Source: Ailanthus altissimus
Lineage: Eukaryota > Streptophyta > Magnoliopsida > Sapindales > Simaroubaceae
Length of the DNA: 64,000 nucleotides
Assembly (NCBI GenBank): GCA_946807835.1
Contig: OX327697.1
Span: 22,764,001-22,828,000, forward strand
Reading direction: 5' to 3'
A program made the translations under genes and the position numbers. The notes beneath the pieces were generated by a model that was given only the letters and a program-made list of their open reading frames with translations, ran no database searches and was not told the DNA's origin. Each line of letters starts with the position of its first letter. Positions within the stretch are counted from its first letter, which is position 1. Shown here in pieces: positions 49,356-62,600 of this stretch.

Positions 49356-50780
49356 GCCTTACAAAAAAGTTGATATTTTTATAAGAATATGTGAGACCCA
49401 TCAATACTTTGATTCACCAATTAAATGACGCCTCAAAGTTATTAACATCCCAACAAATTAAGTATGCGGTTAAAAAAGTTATTTGAGAATTGAGATGATA
49501 CTATAAAGAATATTATTATACTTCTTAAGTTATATCCAAATTTATTTATATCTAAACACGTAATATGCATCAATTGGATGATAAATTTTTGTTATTTTAA
49601 AAATAGTTATTACATTTTTTTCTACTATTTTGTTCATATATACTACATCGGTTAAGATGAAAAAAATTGAAATATAAATTAGAAAGTGTAGCAGTGATCT
49701 ACAATAAATTAACATTGTATTATACCCGCTGAGCTATATTTCCACAAGCCAAGTGATGCATCACCGCTTCGTTTTCTGTTTCTCCCAATAGAAGGTATGG
49801 TTTTCCATTCCTAATAGTAGTAAAAGATTAAAGTATTGCAAGAACTTTTTTTTTTTATTGTACATTCATAATTTTTTTTTTTTTCTTGTTCATATAGCTG
49901 GTCCAAGCTAATATCTATAGAATTTTATAGGCTACTCAATGTCATTGGACTGAAAGTTTGGCCCGGGGAAGTTATATTATGGGACTGATATGATTAAACT
50001 AGGTCTAATTGAATAAGATCTTGATTTTAATAAAAAAAAATTAAAATTTAAAAGGGCCGATAAGAATTAATGCAATAACGAGATTGAGTAATAGTGAGAG
50101 ACGATAATAAAAGCGTGGTTCATTCTTTAAGAGAGTAGATACGAAAGTTCGGATCCAAGATCTCCCTGAGACAGCTCATGAATTCAAGAAATGAAAGAGG
50201 GCTTATTTGATTAGGCTTTTGAAATATTTATTTTTAAAGTAAATTTTTTTTATAAAAAAAGTTATTAATTATTTAGTTATTAATTAAAAAATAATATAAA
50301 AAATCATTAATTATTTTGTTGTTAATTAAAAATAATAATAAATCGTTTAATTACACGTTGTTAAAAGTGTTTGTCTATTATTAAATTATCAAAAAAGAAC
50401 ACTTAATACATAACAATCAATAAATTAAATTATTGTATTTGGTGTAAAAGTTAAAAATAAAATAAAATAAATAAAATATTATATTTCTATGACAAAAAAA
50501 ATTAATAGAACTTTGTAGAAATATGATGGTTGAAAATATATATGGTAACTTTAACAAAATATCAAAAACATATTAGTTGGATAGAGTTTTTATTTATTAA
50601 GGGTATGCTATGAAATAAATATTATTAGGATATATATATTAATACATAAATATAAAAAGAGCTCAAAAAGCTCTACTCTTAAAAGTTTAAATTTTGAGTT
50701 TTTGCAAGTAAATGTAAAATAATTTTTTTAATTTTTAAAAACTTTTCACCAATTGTTACCAAACTGTTAAAAATTTGTAC
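49356..50780. other. AT-rich intergenic stretch
   Basis: No gene recognised. 50205-50700 starts ggcttatttgattaggcttttgaa and later has aaaagctctactcttaaaag, like diverged plant MITE ends, but no paired termini could be fixed. Confidence 0.45.
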
Positions 50781-50785
50781 TTACG

Positions 50786-52992
50786 TGTTATCCCACTATG
50801 TATAACTATTTAACTATAATATTTATACAATTAATATTTTTAATAAAAATCGTTAATATTATTAATTATTAAATAGTAAGATGTTTGTAACATTTTAGAT
50901 ATTATATTATCTGAAAGAGTTTAAATCAGTACTAAGAGTTAGCAATACTAAAAGTTATAAGTATTATGAATTAACAGTGCTAAAAATTAACAAGTTATAA
51001 GAGTTAGTGAAATCTAAGGAGTTAGAACATTGTCTGAAATGAGACAAAGATTTGAGAATATATTAGTAATGACGTAGCTACAAAGAGTTGCAAATAATGC
51101 TAGAAAATGTCATTATACTAGAAAATGTCATTATGTAAGTATGTTCTCAAACACTATATTTCTGATCTAATTTCATCGATGCGGATCTATCAGTGAAATT
51201 CAATAATATAGATTAGTGTATGTTTATATCTATATAGTTCATATGGTTAGTCTTAGCAAACCATAAGTTTAGCGAAAGCTCATATAGAGACACAGATATT
51301 CAATGAGGACTGGATATTGAACAGACTCACAAAGACCTCTAATAGACATCTCATAAAGCCATCAATAGAAGGTCTTTCGAGTTGAGTAGTATTCGTGGTC
51401 CTTTGATTTCAGCGCCACAGTGGGCTTATGAGTAATCCACCATATTTTGGTTCCACATATGTCAAAATCTTTTATGGTCTGACCACTGGGTGTCGCTGGG
51501 TATGGTCCGATACTCATAGAGTTTGGTGTGCGTAGATATGAGATCCATCAGCTCATATAAAAGAGTTGTATATCCTGATGCTTCGAGATTGTATTTCAAA
51601 AAATCTTGTGGCCACAAGTATAAACCCTGAGAATAGTTTTTATAGAGTTAAACATTATCCTCAAACACTTTTGCGATATTGTATGGATGGATTATACGTA
51701 TATGCTATAACCTTAATTTGTATAGTCTAACGCACAATTTTGTAATATTTGTAACGTGTGTGTGGAGCATCGTTCACGGATGTATGGAAGAGTTCTATAT
51801 GACAAATCGAGTGTGTACCTAGAGAGTCTCACAATGTGAAGTGTACTTGTTGCGCATTAGAATAATAGACTAGATTCAATAATTTGATTCAAGAAATTCT
51901 AGCAAACCAAATATTTGTTTAAAAATCCCTTAAGATGTGCATTTGTCAAGACTTAATTGTTAAGTACATTATATAATTAGTTAATATAAGTTGTTAACTA
52001 ATGAGATGTTGACAAGTGACATAATTTGATTCATAAATTATTTTTACCTTAAATTGACCTATTAACCTTACTAGTAAAAATAAGTAAGATAAAATAATTA
52101 CTCAAAAATATTTTGAATAATTAATTAAATATTATATAATAATTGTTATTATAAATATCAATGGGGTACAAACAATTATTATTATGACCTATTAATAATG
52201 ACATGATATTATGAATGATGGAACACCATTGAAGTAAAGTTTACAAAACTTATAAAAATAAAAAATGTTTTAATTTTTTTAAGTGAGTAATTAAATTACA
52301 CTAGCACAATAATAAAAAAAAATGAAGATGTTATTTTTAATTTTATTTGTGTTAATTAATAGTGCTATAAATTTCTTCAATGAATAAGCATTAGTAAAAA
52401 GATAAAAAAAATATTAGTGGCCAACAAAATTAAAAGGTCGACTATTTATTATTTTTTGGTGGAGAAACAAAATAAAAAATAAAATAAAAATGGTTCAACC
52501 ATTAAAATGAAGATGAATTGATTTAATCAATTCTCTCTCAATTCCATTATCTGGTCATGAAAAAAAAAAGAGAATTGAGAAGCAAAAAATATTTTTTAAA
52601 TAAAAAAATATGCTTCAATGAAAAATAGTTTCAAATGTGCTATGTAAGAGTGGCATAAACATCTATTTTCTTGAAAACAAATATATATATGTTTAAAGAG
52701 TTTGAACACGTTGCTGGAAATTAATTAAAACTATCATTTTAGCATTATAATCTCATCGAATTATTGTGGACTAAAATTGTTAAAGGGTAGACTTCAAGGT
52801 GAGCTCCAAAAATTTGTAATCTTTATCGAAGTTCCTCAAATATTTGTCTCTGCAATCTTAACTTGTTTATAATTCAGTTTACATGTGTACATGTTGATTA
52901 TAAGTTTAATTTCGCTGTAAATCGTATATATGAGACATATATTTAAAATTTTCAACATGTACACAATCACATGTATATACCCAAAAATATGT
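50786..52992 (+). mobile_element. Solo LTR of the same long-LTR copia family
   Basis: The body aligns with the other copies: actaagagttagcaat at 50932 with gctaagagttag at 16128, and tggttccacatatgtc near 51450 with the similar stretch at 16627. Further matches are ggtctgaccactggg at 51476 with 16658, and gtgaagtgtacttgttg at 51836 with 20795. The start TGTTA at 50786 is preceded by ttacg (50781-50785); taacg follows the likely end (52993-52997), matching at 4 of 5 places. The end itself is not CA, so the border is uncertain. No coding sequence inside. Confidence 0.6.
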
Positions 52993-53140
52993 TAACGTAA
53001 ACGTCATTAAAAATTTTAAAATGAGCTTTTGGTATTAAAAAATTTATTGACTAGTAGAGAAGCTCAACTAAATATGCACGGTGTCCATGATTTGGCTCTA
53101 CTTTTGAAGAAATGCTCATAGAATGTTTAAGTATTATATA

Positions 53141-54125
53141 TGTTAGGGGATAATTCTGATAATACATTGGTTGCTTCAAAGAGGCTAAAGGCTACGTAGC
53201 CACTAAAGCCCACATCTCCAAGAAATTGCTTAGTCTAAATAAGAATTGTCTCATTAGGCTTAGTGCAGGCTCAAGCCATCAGTGCTCAGTACCCGTATTA
53301 TGAGGCTGAGCTAATGGAACCCTTCTAAATACCTACATCACCATTGAGTCATAGAGTTAGTAAGTTCTGTTAGTCTCGATATCACCATTAAAACCTAGGG
53401 TAGAAGACATGTCAACAGAGCCAAGTCAACTTTCATGTCATCATTAAGCCTTGTAATGGTTTTTCAAGAGAGCCTCATTGTTAGACAGTTAAAAAAGAAG
53501 ATAAGGCATCAAGGGGTATAATCTTAGAAGCCTATGTTGTATCGCCATGTTAGCATGTCCAACGTTTTACCCCTTTATATCATAGAGAGACGAGATTTAT
53601 CAGGAAGTAGGTAGGGCGCGCCTACACAAGATGGAGCTCATGTGTCAATATTGAGGACCACGTATTGTCTATCTATCTATTTTACAAAGTTATTATCCCA
53701 TAAAGTGTCTAATCAAAAGGGCACCTATATTCTAAGTGTTATGGAGTTCAATTACTGAAAGGTCCCTAATCTTAACACTTCTAAAAAATATCTCTATTAA
53801 AAAAAAGGAGTCTCCAATCATATATCACTACGTGTTGTCCTCAAAGAGAACTCTCTAAACTCTTTTTCCTCTATACTTATAGTATATTCTCAACTTTTAA
53901 ACACAATAGAGATAACTCGAACCCTAAACAAGTAAGAAACATTTTTTTCTCCTTCTTCTCCAACTCTCTTTAGGGTAAAAATTTTAGGAAAATATTCACC
54001 ATTAAAGTCATCATCCTACTTGAACGTTGAAGGGCCGTCGCTAACCATCCTAACAAGCTCAATTTCTTCCACATCTAAATAAATTCTTAATGTTCAAGAG
54101 CCATGGCCATTTCTAACCCCCAACA
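53141..54125 (+). mobile_element. Solo LTR of a second family, 985 bp
   Basis: It begins TGTTAGGGG (53141) and ends CCCCCAACA (54117-54125), matching terminal inverted ends of LTR type. The flanks are ATATA (53136-53140) and ATATC (54126-54130), a 4 of 5 target duplication. The sequence is less AT-rich than its surroundings, has no coding capacity, and includes a possible TATA-like tttatatcataga near 53573. The family was not identified; gypsy is a guess from length. No second LTR lies in the window. Confidence 0.6.
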
Positions 54126-54242
54126 ATATCCATTAAAGGTAGTTAAGTAAATAACTCGTTTTGTATAAGAACATTATAGTTATTTATGTAATACATCACT
54201 TCCAAATTTGTCTATATATAGGACAAGTGGGTGTAATTATAC

Positions 54243-55597
54243 TTAGAAGTGATAAATGGGTTGTGTCGTACCGGCATAACCTATAAAAATAAGGCCTATA
54301 AGGGCTGTCGTGCCTAGGCCAGCCAAAACACGAATAATATCATGACATGTCGGCCTAGGCACAATAGCCAGGGCTGCAGCCCAGCACGACCCTTTGTCGT
54401 GCCGTGCCCATGAGCCATTCCTTAAAAAAATAAAAAAAATATTTTTCTATAATTAGATTTTTTTGTAATTAAAAAATAAAATGTTGTTTACAACAATTGC
54501 AGCCTTTTTTTTTTAATTTGTTTAAAGGATAGTTTGACCAATGATCCTTTGACCGTTGATCAACAATCATGACCCTATAGGCACCCACAGTCCCATCCTC
54601 TCCCAACTATCTAACTCTCTCAACTTTTAACTCAACTTAAATCTCTCAAATTATTTTAACTCTCTTTAAAAATTAAAATCTCTCAAATATTTTTTTATTT
54701 TTCATTTTTTCAATATAAGTTCTCAACATAATTATTTATTTATTTTTTAATTTTCATTCATTTAATTTCAAATTGTAGATCATTATAAAATGAATTCTCA
54801 ACCACCTTAAAATGATAAAATAATATTCATTCTCAACCTCATCAAGATAATGATAATGAATATTTATTGCAAGTATGACTTGCACAATGTAACAACACAA
54901 TACAAATGATTTCAGATCATTATGTAATTGTAGGTTCAACACAAACAATTAATAATCATATTATAATATTTTATTACAATTATTATTACCGAACTTTGAC
55001 CTATACTAATTATTTTAGCTTAGTGCACATTTGTTCATATGCTACAAAGTGTATGGATCATTGAAAAAAATTTATTTTGAGGTTTAATAATTAAATTATT
55101 TTATTTTATTTTTAAATTTAACTTTAATTTATTTAAGTTATATTTTGGGAACTAATTTATGTATTTTTCATTATGCTTACTAATTATGAAAACACAATGC
55201 CAATATAGTTACAATTAATAACTTTTATTGTTATCACAGTATTATAATTACAATTAAAATATTTTAAAAAAGATAATTATTGATTTAATCTTATATTTTA
55301 ATACAAATATTAAATTTAAAAACATAAAACAAAAGTATTGTGTGGTCTAGTGGTTGGTAGATTATTTAAAATATTGTAAAAAAAAAATTAAAATATCTAA
55401 AAATTAAGATAAATAAAAATGACACGTCTTGTGGGCCTATTAATGCTAAGCCTATGATGGACCATGCCTAGCATAGTCCATTGTAGGCTCGTACCAACAC
55501 GTGGCCCATAATGAACCTGTGTCAGCACAATATGTTGAGCCACAAATTGCGCCCACGGCCATTTGGACTGTAGATTGTAGTCCATTTATCACCTTTA
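54243..55597. mobile_element. Non-autonomous hAT deletion derivative
   Basis: The ends form an imperfect inverted repeat: ttagaagtgataaatgg on the left and its counterpart ccatttatcacctttaa on the right (15 of 17). Subterminal GC-rich regions at both ends are full of ggcc/gggcc words and hairpin-like blocks (gcctaggcacaatagcc near 54352, ggcccataatg near 55502). Shared words with the hAT element at 28666-32670 (ccgttgatcaa and ggcacccac) suggest a related family. No transposase motif lies inside. No clear 8-bp target duplication. Confidence 0.6.
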
Positions 55598-55930
55598 ATT
55601 CTATAAATTTTTAATTTTTTGTTTAAAGTTTATGTAGTAACCAGTATCCACAACCGATAAGAATATGTATATATATATATAAATATACATATTTTATTTG
55701 TATATGGATGATACTTGATTTATGTATTATTATTAATAGTGTTTGTATAGGTTAAAGACATACTATTAGTATTGGGTTTATTTGCAAGACTTTAGATTTA
55801 TTTTAAAGATCAAATTGTAATACTTTGAAAGTTTTTAGAGTTAATTCGTAAATACTAAAAATTAGTCTCTTAGTATAAAAATACACATTTGAAACCCTAA
55901 TTCACTCATTTTGGTCGAGCTACCTTTTTT

Positions 55931-55984
55931 AGAGTGAGAAAAGAGAGAAAGAAAGGAGAGAGAAAGAGAAGAAGAAGAAGAAAG
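55931..55984 (+). repeat. GA-rich purine tract
   Basis: About 54 bases of almost pure A and G (agagtgagaaaagagag and so on, ending in gaagaagaag). Such tracts are common in plant leaders. Confidence 0.85.
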
Positions 55985-57548
55985 TTGAAATTTAAACTTT
56001 AAAAGGTATATTATAACCCTTTCTTAGTTTCTTGGTATTAAATTAGTTAATTCCTTTAAGTTTTGATTTCTGGAAATATGTACAATTGAGGATTTTATGT
56101 GTATTTCGTAAGATATTATGAGAATTGATGATGATCTATATAGATAGCTTGATAAATCATGATGAATTGCAGAATTTCTACTTTATAGTCTCTTGATCTA
56201 GGAATTTTATAAATTATTGTGATTCGATTCTGGCTTTGAATTTTGAGTATATAAAATTAGACATGTTTAGAATCATTTGAAACTTTGAATCGATTGAAAA
56301 TTCCAGAAATTGAATTTATAGTGAATTTATCAAAATGACCCTAAAATTATAGAAATTTCCTGTGTTAACAGTATGATACAGAGACAAACAATTTGTGATC
56401 TGCTGAATGATCTTCAAAAATTACGAATTTATGGAATATGATAATTATCTATATCTAATATGATATACTCAAAATTGAGAATTTAGATCAATGTGGTTAA
56501 ATTGTTATTATTTTCTAAAGAGTGTCAGCTCATTGTAGTACTTGATTAATAGATTTTTAAAGTAATAGAATAAAATAGTTTTAAAATACTTTTAACAGTT
56601 ATTTTGAAGTAAAATATTTATCATGGATTGAGATATATTTTAAGAGTAACTATGTGGTAGTTTTATAATTTTTGAGTTAGTATATGATTTTATAAAAGTG
56701 GGAGATTGAATACTGTTCAGTAAATATCTTGATCCTGTCAGGTTAGTAGTTTGGATTCGATGGTGTGTATATAATAGATTGTGTAGAAATTATAATATAA
56801 TATTCATATATAAGAAGGATATATGAGTCAAGAATGATATATTCTGATTTTGAAGTAATTGGACATCATGTGATGTATAAGAAAATTTTGTTAAGTGTAA
56901 GTCGTTAGAATTACAGGTTTTGAGAAACCAAGTAATTAGACCAATTCGATGTGATAAGTGCAATATGTGTAATTTTGTAAACTATTTAAAGTGTTTTGTA
57001 TGAATGTTGAGGCTCATGAAAGGATTAATCTTCATTGATAGGTTAAGGAGATTTAAGCCTTATAGCTGAAAGTGTTAAGAGGTAAGTATACTAGACTTTT
57101 TACTGAAATCACAATAAACATAGTAATTGTTATGTATGATTTTGTAAATATGGTTAGAAATATGTTTATGTTATGTCAAAGTATATTTTGATATGAAATG
57201 TGCAGACATGTGTTTATGAATATAAGTATGGACATATATGTATTTTTGAAAGTGAGCTTTCAAAATGAAATGTGTTTAACAAAGAGAGTTTTTGAAGTGT
57301 AATATGTCCATGAGAAACATTTTGTGTTTTGAAAATGCTTGAACTCACTGTTGACTTAGTAGGCATTTTATGTGATCTGTGGAGCCTTTATGTGTGGTAT
57401 TTCCTTCAAGATTGGTATATGTTATGTGTTCCGTATGTAGGGAGGATCCTATTGGTACCTAAAGGAAGAGTGAGTCATCACATTCGTGTGGTGGCATATT
57501 GGCGCATGTAAGAGGACTCACCGATGATCAGGGTGAGGGTTTGGCTTT

Positions 57549-57836
57549 TACCTTCGGGTATGAGCATTATATATGTGTAATTTAAAACCCTACTTGTACT
57601 ATTCCTCTTATACGGTATGTCATCTACGAGTGACATTTAGTTCATTATGTGATATGTAAGTCCTACTAAGTAGTAGTTGAGTGATGTCATCTACCTTCGG
57701 GCATGAGCATTATATATGTGTAATTTAAAACCTCACTTGTACTATTCTTCTTATACGGTATGTCATCTACAAGTGACATTTAGTTCATTATGTGATATGT
57801 GATATGTAAGTCCTATTAAGTAGTAGTTGAGTGATG
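57549..57836 (+). repeat. 143-bp tandem duplication
   Basis: The unit starting taccttcgggtatgagc (57549-57691) is repeated from 57692 to about 57836 with a few substitutions and one extra gatatgt-type insertion. Confidence 0.9.
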
Positions 57837-58319
57837 GTATTCTTATTATATGTTTTGAAAGAATATGTAAGCGCTTACCTGACATGTGATTTGATAAGAT
57901 TATGATTTTGATTTATCACAGCATATCATACATATGCATTGTGTACATATATGTATTTGTATTTGATATATGAAAAACTAGTATGCTTACTAAGTTTTAT
58001 TCTCATTATAGTTTATAGTGATTTCAGGTAAATAAGATACATGTGTGCTTAGCGGAGTTGGCAAGGCTTCTGCTGTTCCTTGGGTTCCCTAAGTTGCTAG
58101 GTTGCTGAGTGTTTCATTTGGAAATACGTGAGATAAGATATTTGATTTGTTCCTATTGAATAAATACTTATGTATTATTTTATTGTGTGTGGTTGGATTT
58201 GGTTTAAGTTTCATCAAGTGTGGTTACGAGTTGATTTTAAGTAAGAATTTACAATGAATATATTTTGGGCTTTCGGTAACAAAGTTGTTACTGGTGATGT
58301 AGTAGAGTGTTAATCTCTA

Positions 58320-59100
58320 AGAAAACTCTGCGTATCTCCGGTTTATTAATTGTCCCAGTCATAATTCAATTATTATAATTCTGAAAGAAATTGAAATGAA
58401 TATTTAAATATTGTCAATAAAATTTTATGTTTATATGTTAGGTTATAGTGGTGAACTTATTAGTAATTTATTAAGAATTTTTATATTGAATTAAAATTTA
58501 AAATTTAAAATAATATTATTTATAAATACACATTATTAAATGAATATAAATAATTTCATGTATAAAAATTTTTAAGTTTTGAAACATGATAATTTATATT
58601 CTTTCCCTCCAATTTTTCTTTAACCACACAATTCAAGAAATATAAAGAATCACTTTTCATTTTCTCCGCATAACAAAAGAAATTAACTCGTACACAATGA
58701 AAACAAGTCTTCAGTAAAATATAGAAGAATGTCATACGTAAATCAAGTTAATATAATATCTATTTAAGTTTAATTTATTTCAATTTATTATGTCATTAGT
58801 CTTTTTTTTTAAAGAAAAATTATTGCTGTTAATTAGGGAATAATGACATAAGATTTTGGGGGAACATTGGTCATTTGACTTTTGGAGATGAGTCGTTTTT
58901 CTTATTAACGGTTAAAACTATACTTTAAAAAAAAAAAACTAACGGTTAAAACTAAAAAGAAAAAAAAAAGGAGAAGTCGGGGGTGGGATGGGGAAGTGCT
59001 AAAACTAATTGTAGGGAGGTCAATGACAAAAAAAAATGAAACTAAGGGGTCTTTTTGTTAATGTTTAAAACTTATCCCTTGAAAAATTAACATTCGGTTC
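58320..59100. other. Intergenic region before the PHD-Myb gene
   Basis: AT-rich with A-runs (58924-58940, 58953-58970). No gene or element was recognised. Confidence 0.5.
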
Positions 59101-59104
59101 TTCT

Positions 59105-59668
59105 ACCAGACGCTTTACCGCTTGGACTTAGAGAATTAAGAGATTCAGAGAGAGCACGCGATACAAAGAAAAAGGCCCAGCTTTAACGACACTTCCCTCC
59201 CTTTCTCTCATCCTCCAATCAAGGTACGGAATTCACTGCCAAAATTTTTCTTTTTCTTTTTGATTGCTGAAAAGATTTAGCGGAATTTAATTAAAATTTG
59301 AATTTCCATATGACCTAGGCCAGGTCCTGGAAATTATTCAAATCTTTTAGTACTTAATTTCTACTCAGCTTTCACGAGAACGAACTTAGGCAATTAAATA
59401 ATTTCTTCTATTTATTAATCATTGTATATATAACGGTAGTTAGTATCGATTTGTCGATTAAGCGTATTGGCTGCCGTTCTTTGCACAATTAGTCTCTGCA
59501 TGTTATTAAAAAAATTTGTTATGTAAATTCTCGCATTGCAGATGGTAAAACCCTAATAATTTACATTGGCATTATGGTAGTTAGGCTGAGCCGTTACTAA
59601 TCAACTGGGTTTTTTCATTTTATAGAATAATTGTGCGGATAAGGTTGAAAATTTGTTTTTGATGAAAG
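59105..59668 (+). promoter_or_regulatory. 5' UTR exon and 5' UTR intron of the PHD-Myb gene
   Basis: A leader exon rich in pyrimidines (cacttccctccctttctctcatcctcc, about 59189-59215) ends at 59223 with donor aag|gtacgg. The intron ends at 59625 (ttttatag), and the leader continues to the ATG at 59669. The transcription start near 59105-59150 is inferred. No TATA box is obvious. Confidence 0.55.
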
Positions 59669-62600
59669 ATGGATGGTCTAGCTGCTTTTCCTTCTGCGGG
59701 TGCAAGCCTTCCATGGCTTTGGATAATTGAGTACCTGGCCAGCTTCAAGGAGGTAGATGCATCTATTTTGCATGGTATGTGTGTGGAGACCTGAATATAT
59801 TATTTAGGATGGATAAGATATCCTGAGTGATGTTTAGGAGTGGGGATTAGAGTTTGATGTGGCTTTGTTTGTTTCAGATTTGATTGAAACGGCTCCAGAA
59901 TTACCGGATGATTTGGCAAAAACCACTAGGGAGATGGTTGCATTGAGATGTTTGGAGGATTTGTTTGGTCCTAGTGATAAACTCATTAGTGACGATCTTA
60001 GTGCTACTGAGAATAAAATTGGGTTTGATTTATCAGAAAGTTGTGAAGATGTTCTCCAGAACATACTGCAGGAGGTAATGTGTATTTCTTTCTATTATTA
60101 TTCGTTTTTAATGTTTTGGTGTATTTGTTAACGAGTTTAAAATTTTAAACTATCATAACTTTTACGAAACCATATCAGCATTGGTTTGTTCTGATGTTGA
60201 GTTGTAACAATCTTGTTTTTCAGACATCAGCATCAGCTCTGAGAATGGGTGGACCAGAGCTTTTGAAATGGGATGTTCATCCCTTTGTTATGCACAAAAG
60301 AGCTTCAATGCCTAAATGTGCTCTGCAAAAGGTAAAGGTTTTTCTTTTTAATAGTTTTTCTTGTTGCAGGTGAAGGGCTTATAAATTAGGCATCCTCATT
60401 TGATGTTTGTGTTTGTATGTTTTATTGTGGTTTACAAATAGCTCAAAGATACAATTCTTGAAGGCGCACATCCGTTGGTTGCCTCCTTGAAGGAAAGTAG
60501 TGGATTGATGTGTGTAAATGAGTGTGACAGAACCAGTGTAGGTGATCCTGATCCTAATCTTCGAGCTATGGCAGAAAAAGAGAATTTGCTTCCCTCGACC
60601 TGTGAAACGAGGGACCAACTGTCAGGAGATGATTTGCATATGCAAAATGTATCACCTTCTAAGAGGAATAGGAATGACATGGCTGCTGGCAATATGGCAG
60701 GACAGTCTACAGAAACCCAAGAGGAAATTGAACTCAATCATGTTGCCAAGAAGCTTAAGCAGGATGCAATTGGTAATAATCAGTCTGCAGATCAGATCTC
60801 TGTTCCTCTTGGTCGTAAAGAAACAGTGGAATATCGCTATGGGGGAGGTGATCTGGTTATTGGTGGAGAAGGTCACTGTACTGCAAGCCAACTTCAAGAT
60901 GAAGAGATGGAGGATAGCCAGCTTCCTGAGGATGGTTATGACAACTGTGACAACTTGAGGAGGCCTCGGCAGAATGGTGATGTTAATGATGATCAAATCC
61001 AACATAATCAAGTGGTGGATGGTCATAATGCTGATCAAATGCCTCAAGATGGTCATAATGCTGAAGCCATTGTCACTGAACCAAGATCATCAACCGGTGC
61101 ACCCTCAGTGGGAACTCAACAAAAAAATACTGTGGATGAGTCAAAAGGTGAAATGGAGCATTCCTGTGGAGAAGTGTCAAGTGATAATGATGAATATCAA
61201 AATGATAGAATCGAGGTTGCCACAAAGAAGAGTCATTTTTTGAGCTCTCACTGTTCATTGGGGTATGATTCCCTGGCTACGAGTGGCTGGTCAGAACAAA
61301 ACCTGTGTGTGAAGTGTAACAAAGATGGTCAGTTGTTGGTTTGCAACACTAGTAGTTGCCCATTGGTAGTGCATGAAAACTGCTTGGGTTTTCCTGCAAA
61401 ATTAGATGAAAAGGGAAACTTTTGTTGCCCCTTTTGTGCATATTCTCTTGCCATTTCAGACTACCTTGAAGCTAAGAAAAAAGCCTCCTTGGCAAGGAAG
61501 GAACTAGCTGCATTTATTCAAATGGGTTTGGAGTCTCATCCAAAGGAACTTGCTGACATAGTACACAGGAAAGATCACAGTAATTCAAGAAGCAATAGAG
61601 ATGAAGACATTCATGAGAATGAACATCTGGGAGGGCAAGAAAGCAACCAAGAGAATCAAAATGGTCAATGTCCACATGATGTTAATGACGAACTATGTCA
61701 GAAAGGCAAAGGTAAAAAGAAAATATCTGCTGCAGCATGTGTTAATGGAAATTCAACTTGTAGAGAAGAAGAGGCAAATGAAATTAGTGGGAGAGTTTGT
61801 ATATCTAATGGAGAAAAGGTAACAGATGAAAATACAGTTGAAGAGTGCCAATCTGAAAGAGCTCTCGAAGGACAACAGGATCAAGCAGCACCTATCCTTA
61901 CATCTCATGATGATGATCGAACCTGTACAAACATAGATCTTTCCCCTGTGAATCATACAGAAACCAGTGGCAAAATTCAGAAGAAAATTTTTCAGCAAGC
62001 AAGTAATATTCCACCGGAGAAACCTGTTTTTGCTCTTAATATTGATGGAGAGGAAAACTCTGTAGATGAACATGATAAGTTTATAATTTCTAATTACTCA
62101 ATACGATTCCGAAGGCGAAAGACACATTAGTAAGTTTCTCATTATCCATAGTGCTTATTTTTTCTCTGTTTCATTGACATATACATGCATTTACTAGAAA
62201 TATTAGTTGCACATTTTGTTGAAGTTTTTACTTAATAACTAATGATTAATGTTATTCTTATTTCAGTACATACCCAGCTATTCCTCAGTTGAGACGAAAG
62301 AGTGTTCCATGGACATCTAAAGAGGAAGAGACGCTGAAGGTAACTTTTCTTTTTCCTGAATATGGCAGTTAAAAGAAAGTATCTTCCTTTCACATGTCAT
62401 ATTCTGCATAGGTTCATTAAGTTCTAATTACTTCATGCCATGAAAGTTTAAAAATTCCAAATTGATTTTTTTCTGCATGTCTGCTATATCATTGGCCTGA
62501 AGAATACCAAGAGTCCATTGAAATATTAGGATTTTAAATATGGAATTTACATGACGGATTCCTGCATGGAATCATTTGTCTTGTTTGGTTGGGTTACTGA

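Larger units (their letters stand above)
55634..58315 (+). mobile_element. Diverged LTR-like block, possibly a long chromovirus-type LTR
   Basis: The left end tgtagtaaccagtatcc and the right end gttactggtgatgtagta (58288-58305) are imperfect complements. Inside are a purine-rich leader (55931-55984), a 143-bp tandem duplication, and a late-LTR-like block (cttactaagttttattctcat near 57985). It has no long ORF. Alternatively it is the transcribed but non-coding remnant of a gene. No target duplication was established. Confidence 0.35.

Noticed and set aside
60652..61056. Minus-strand frame of 134 codons and a plus-strand frame at 60542-60958
   Set aside because: Both are shadows of the large exon 4 of the PHD-Myb gene.
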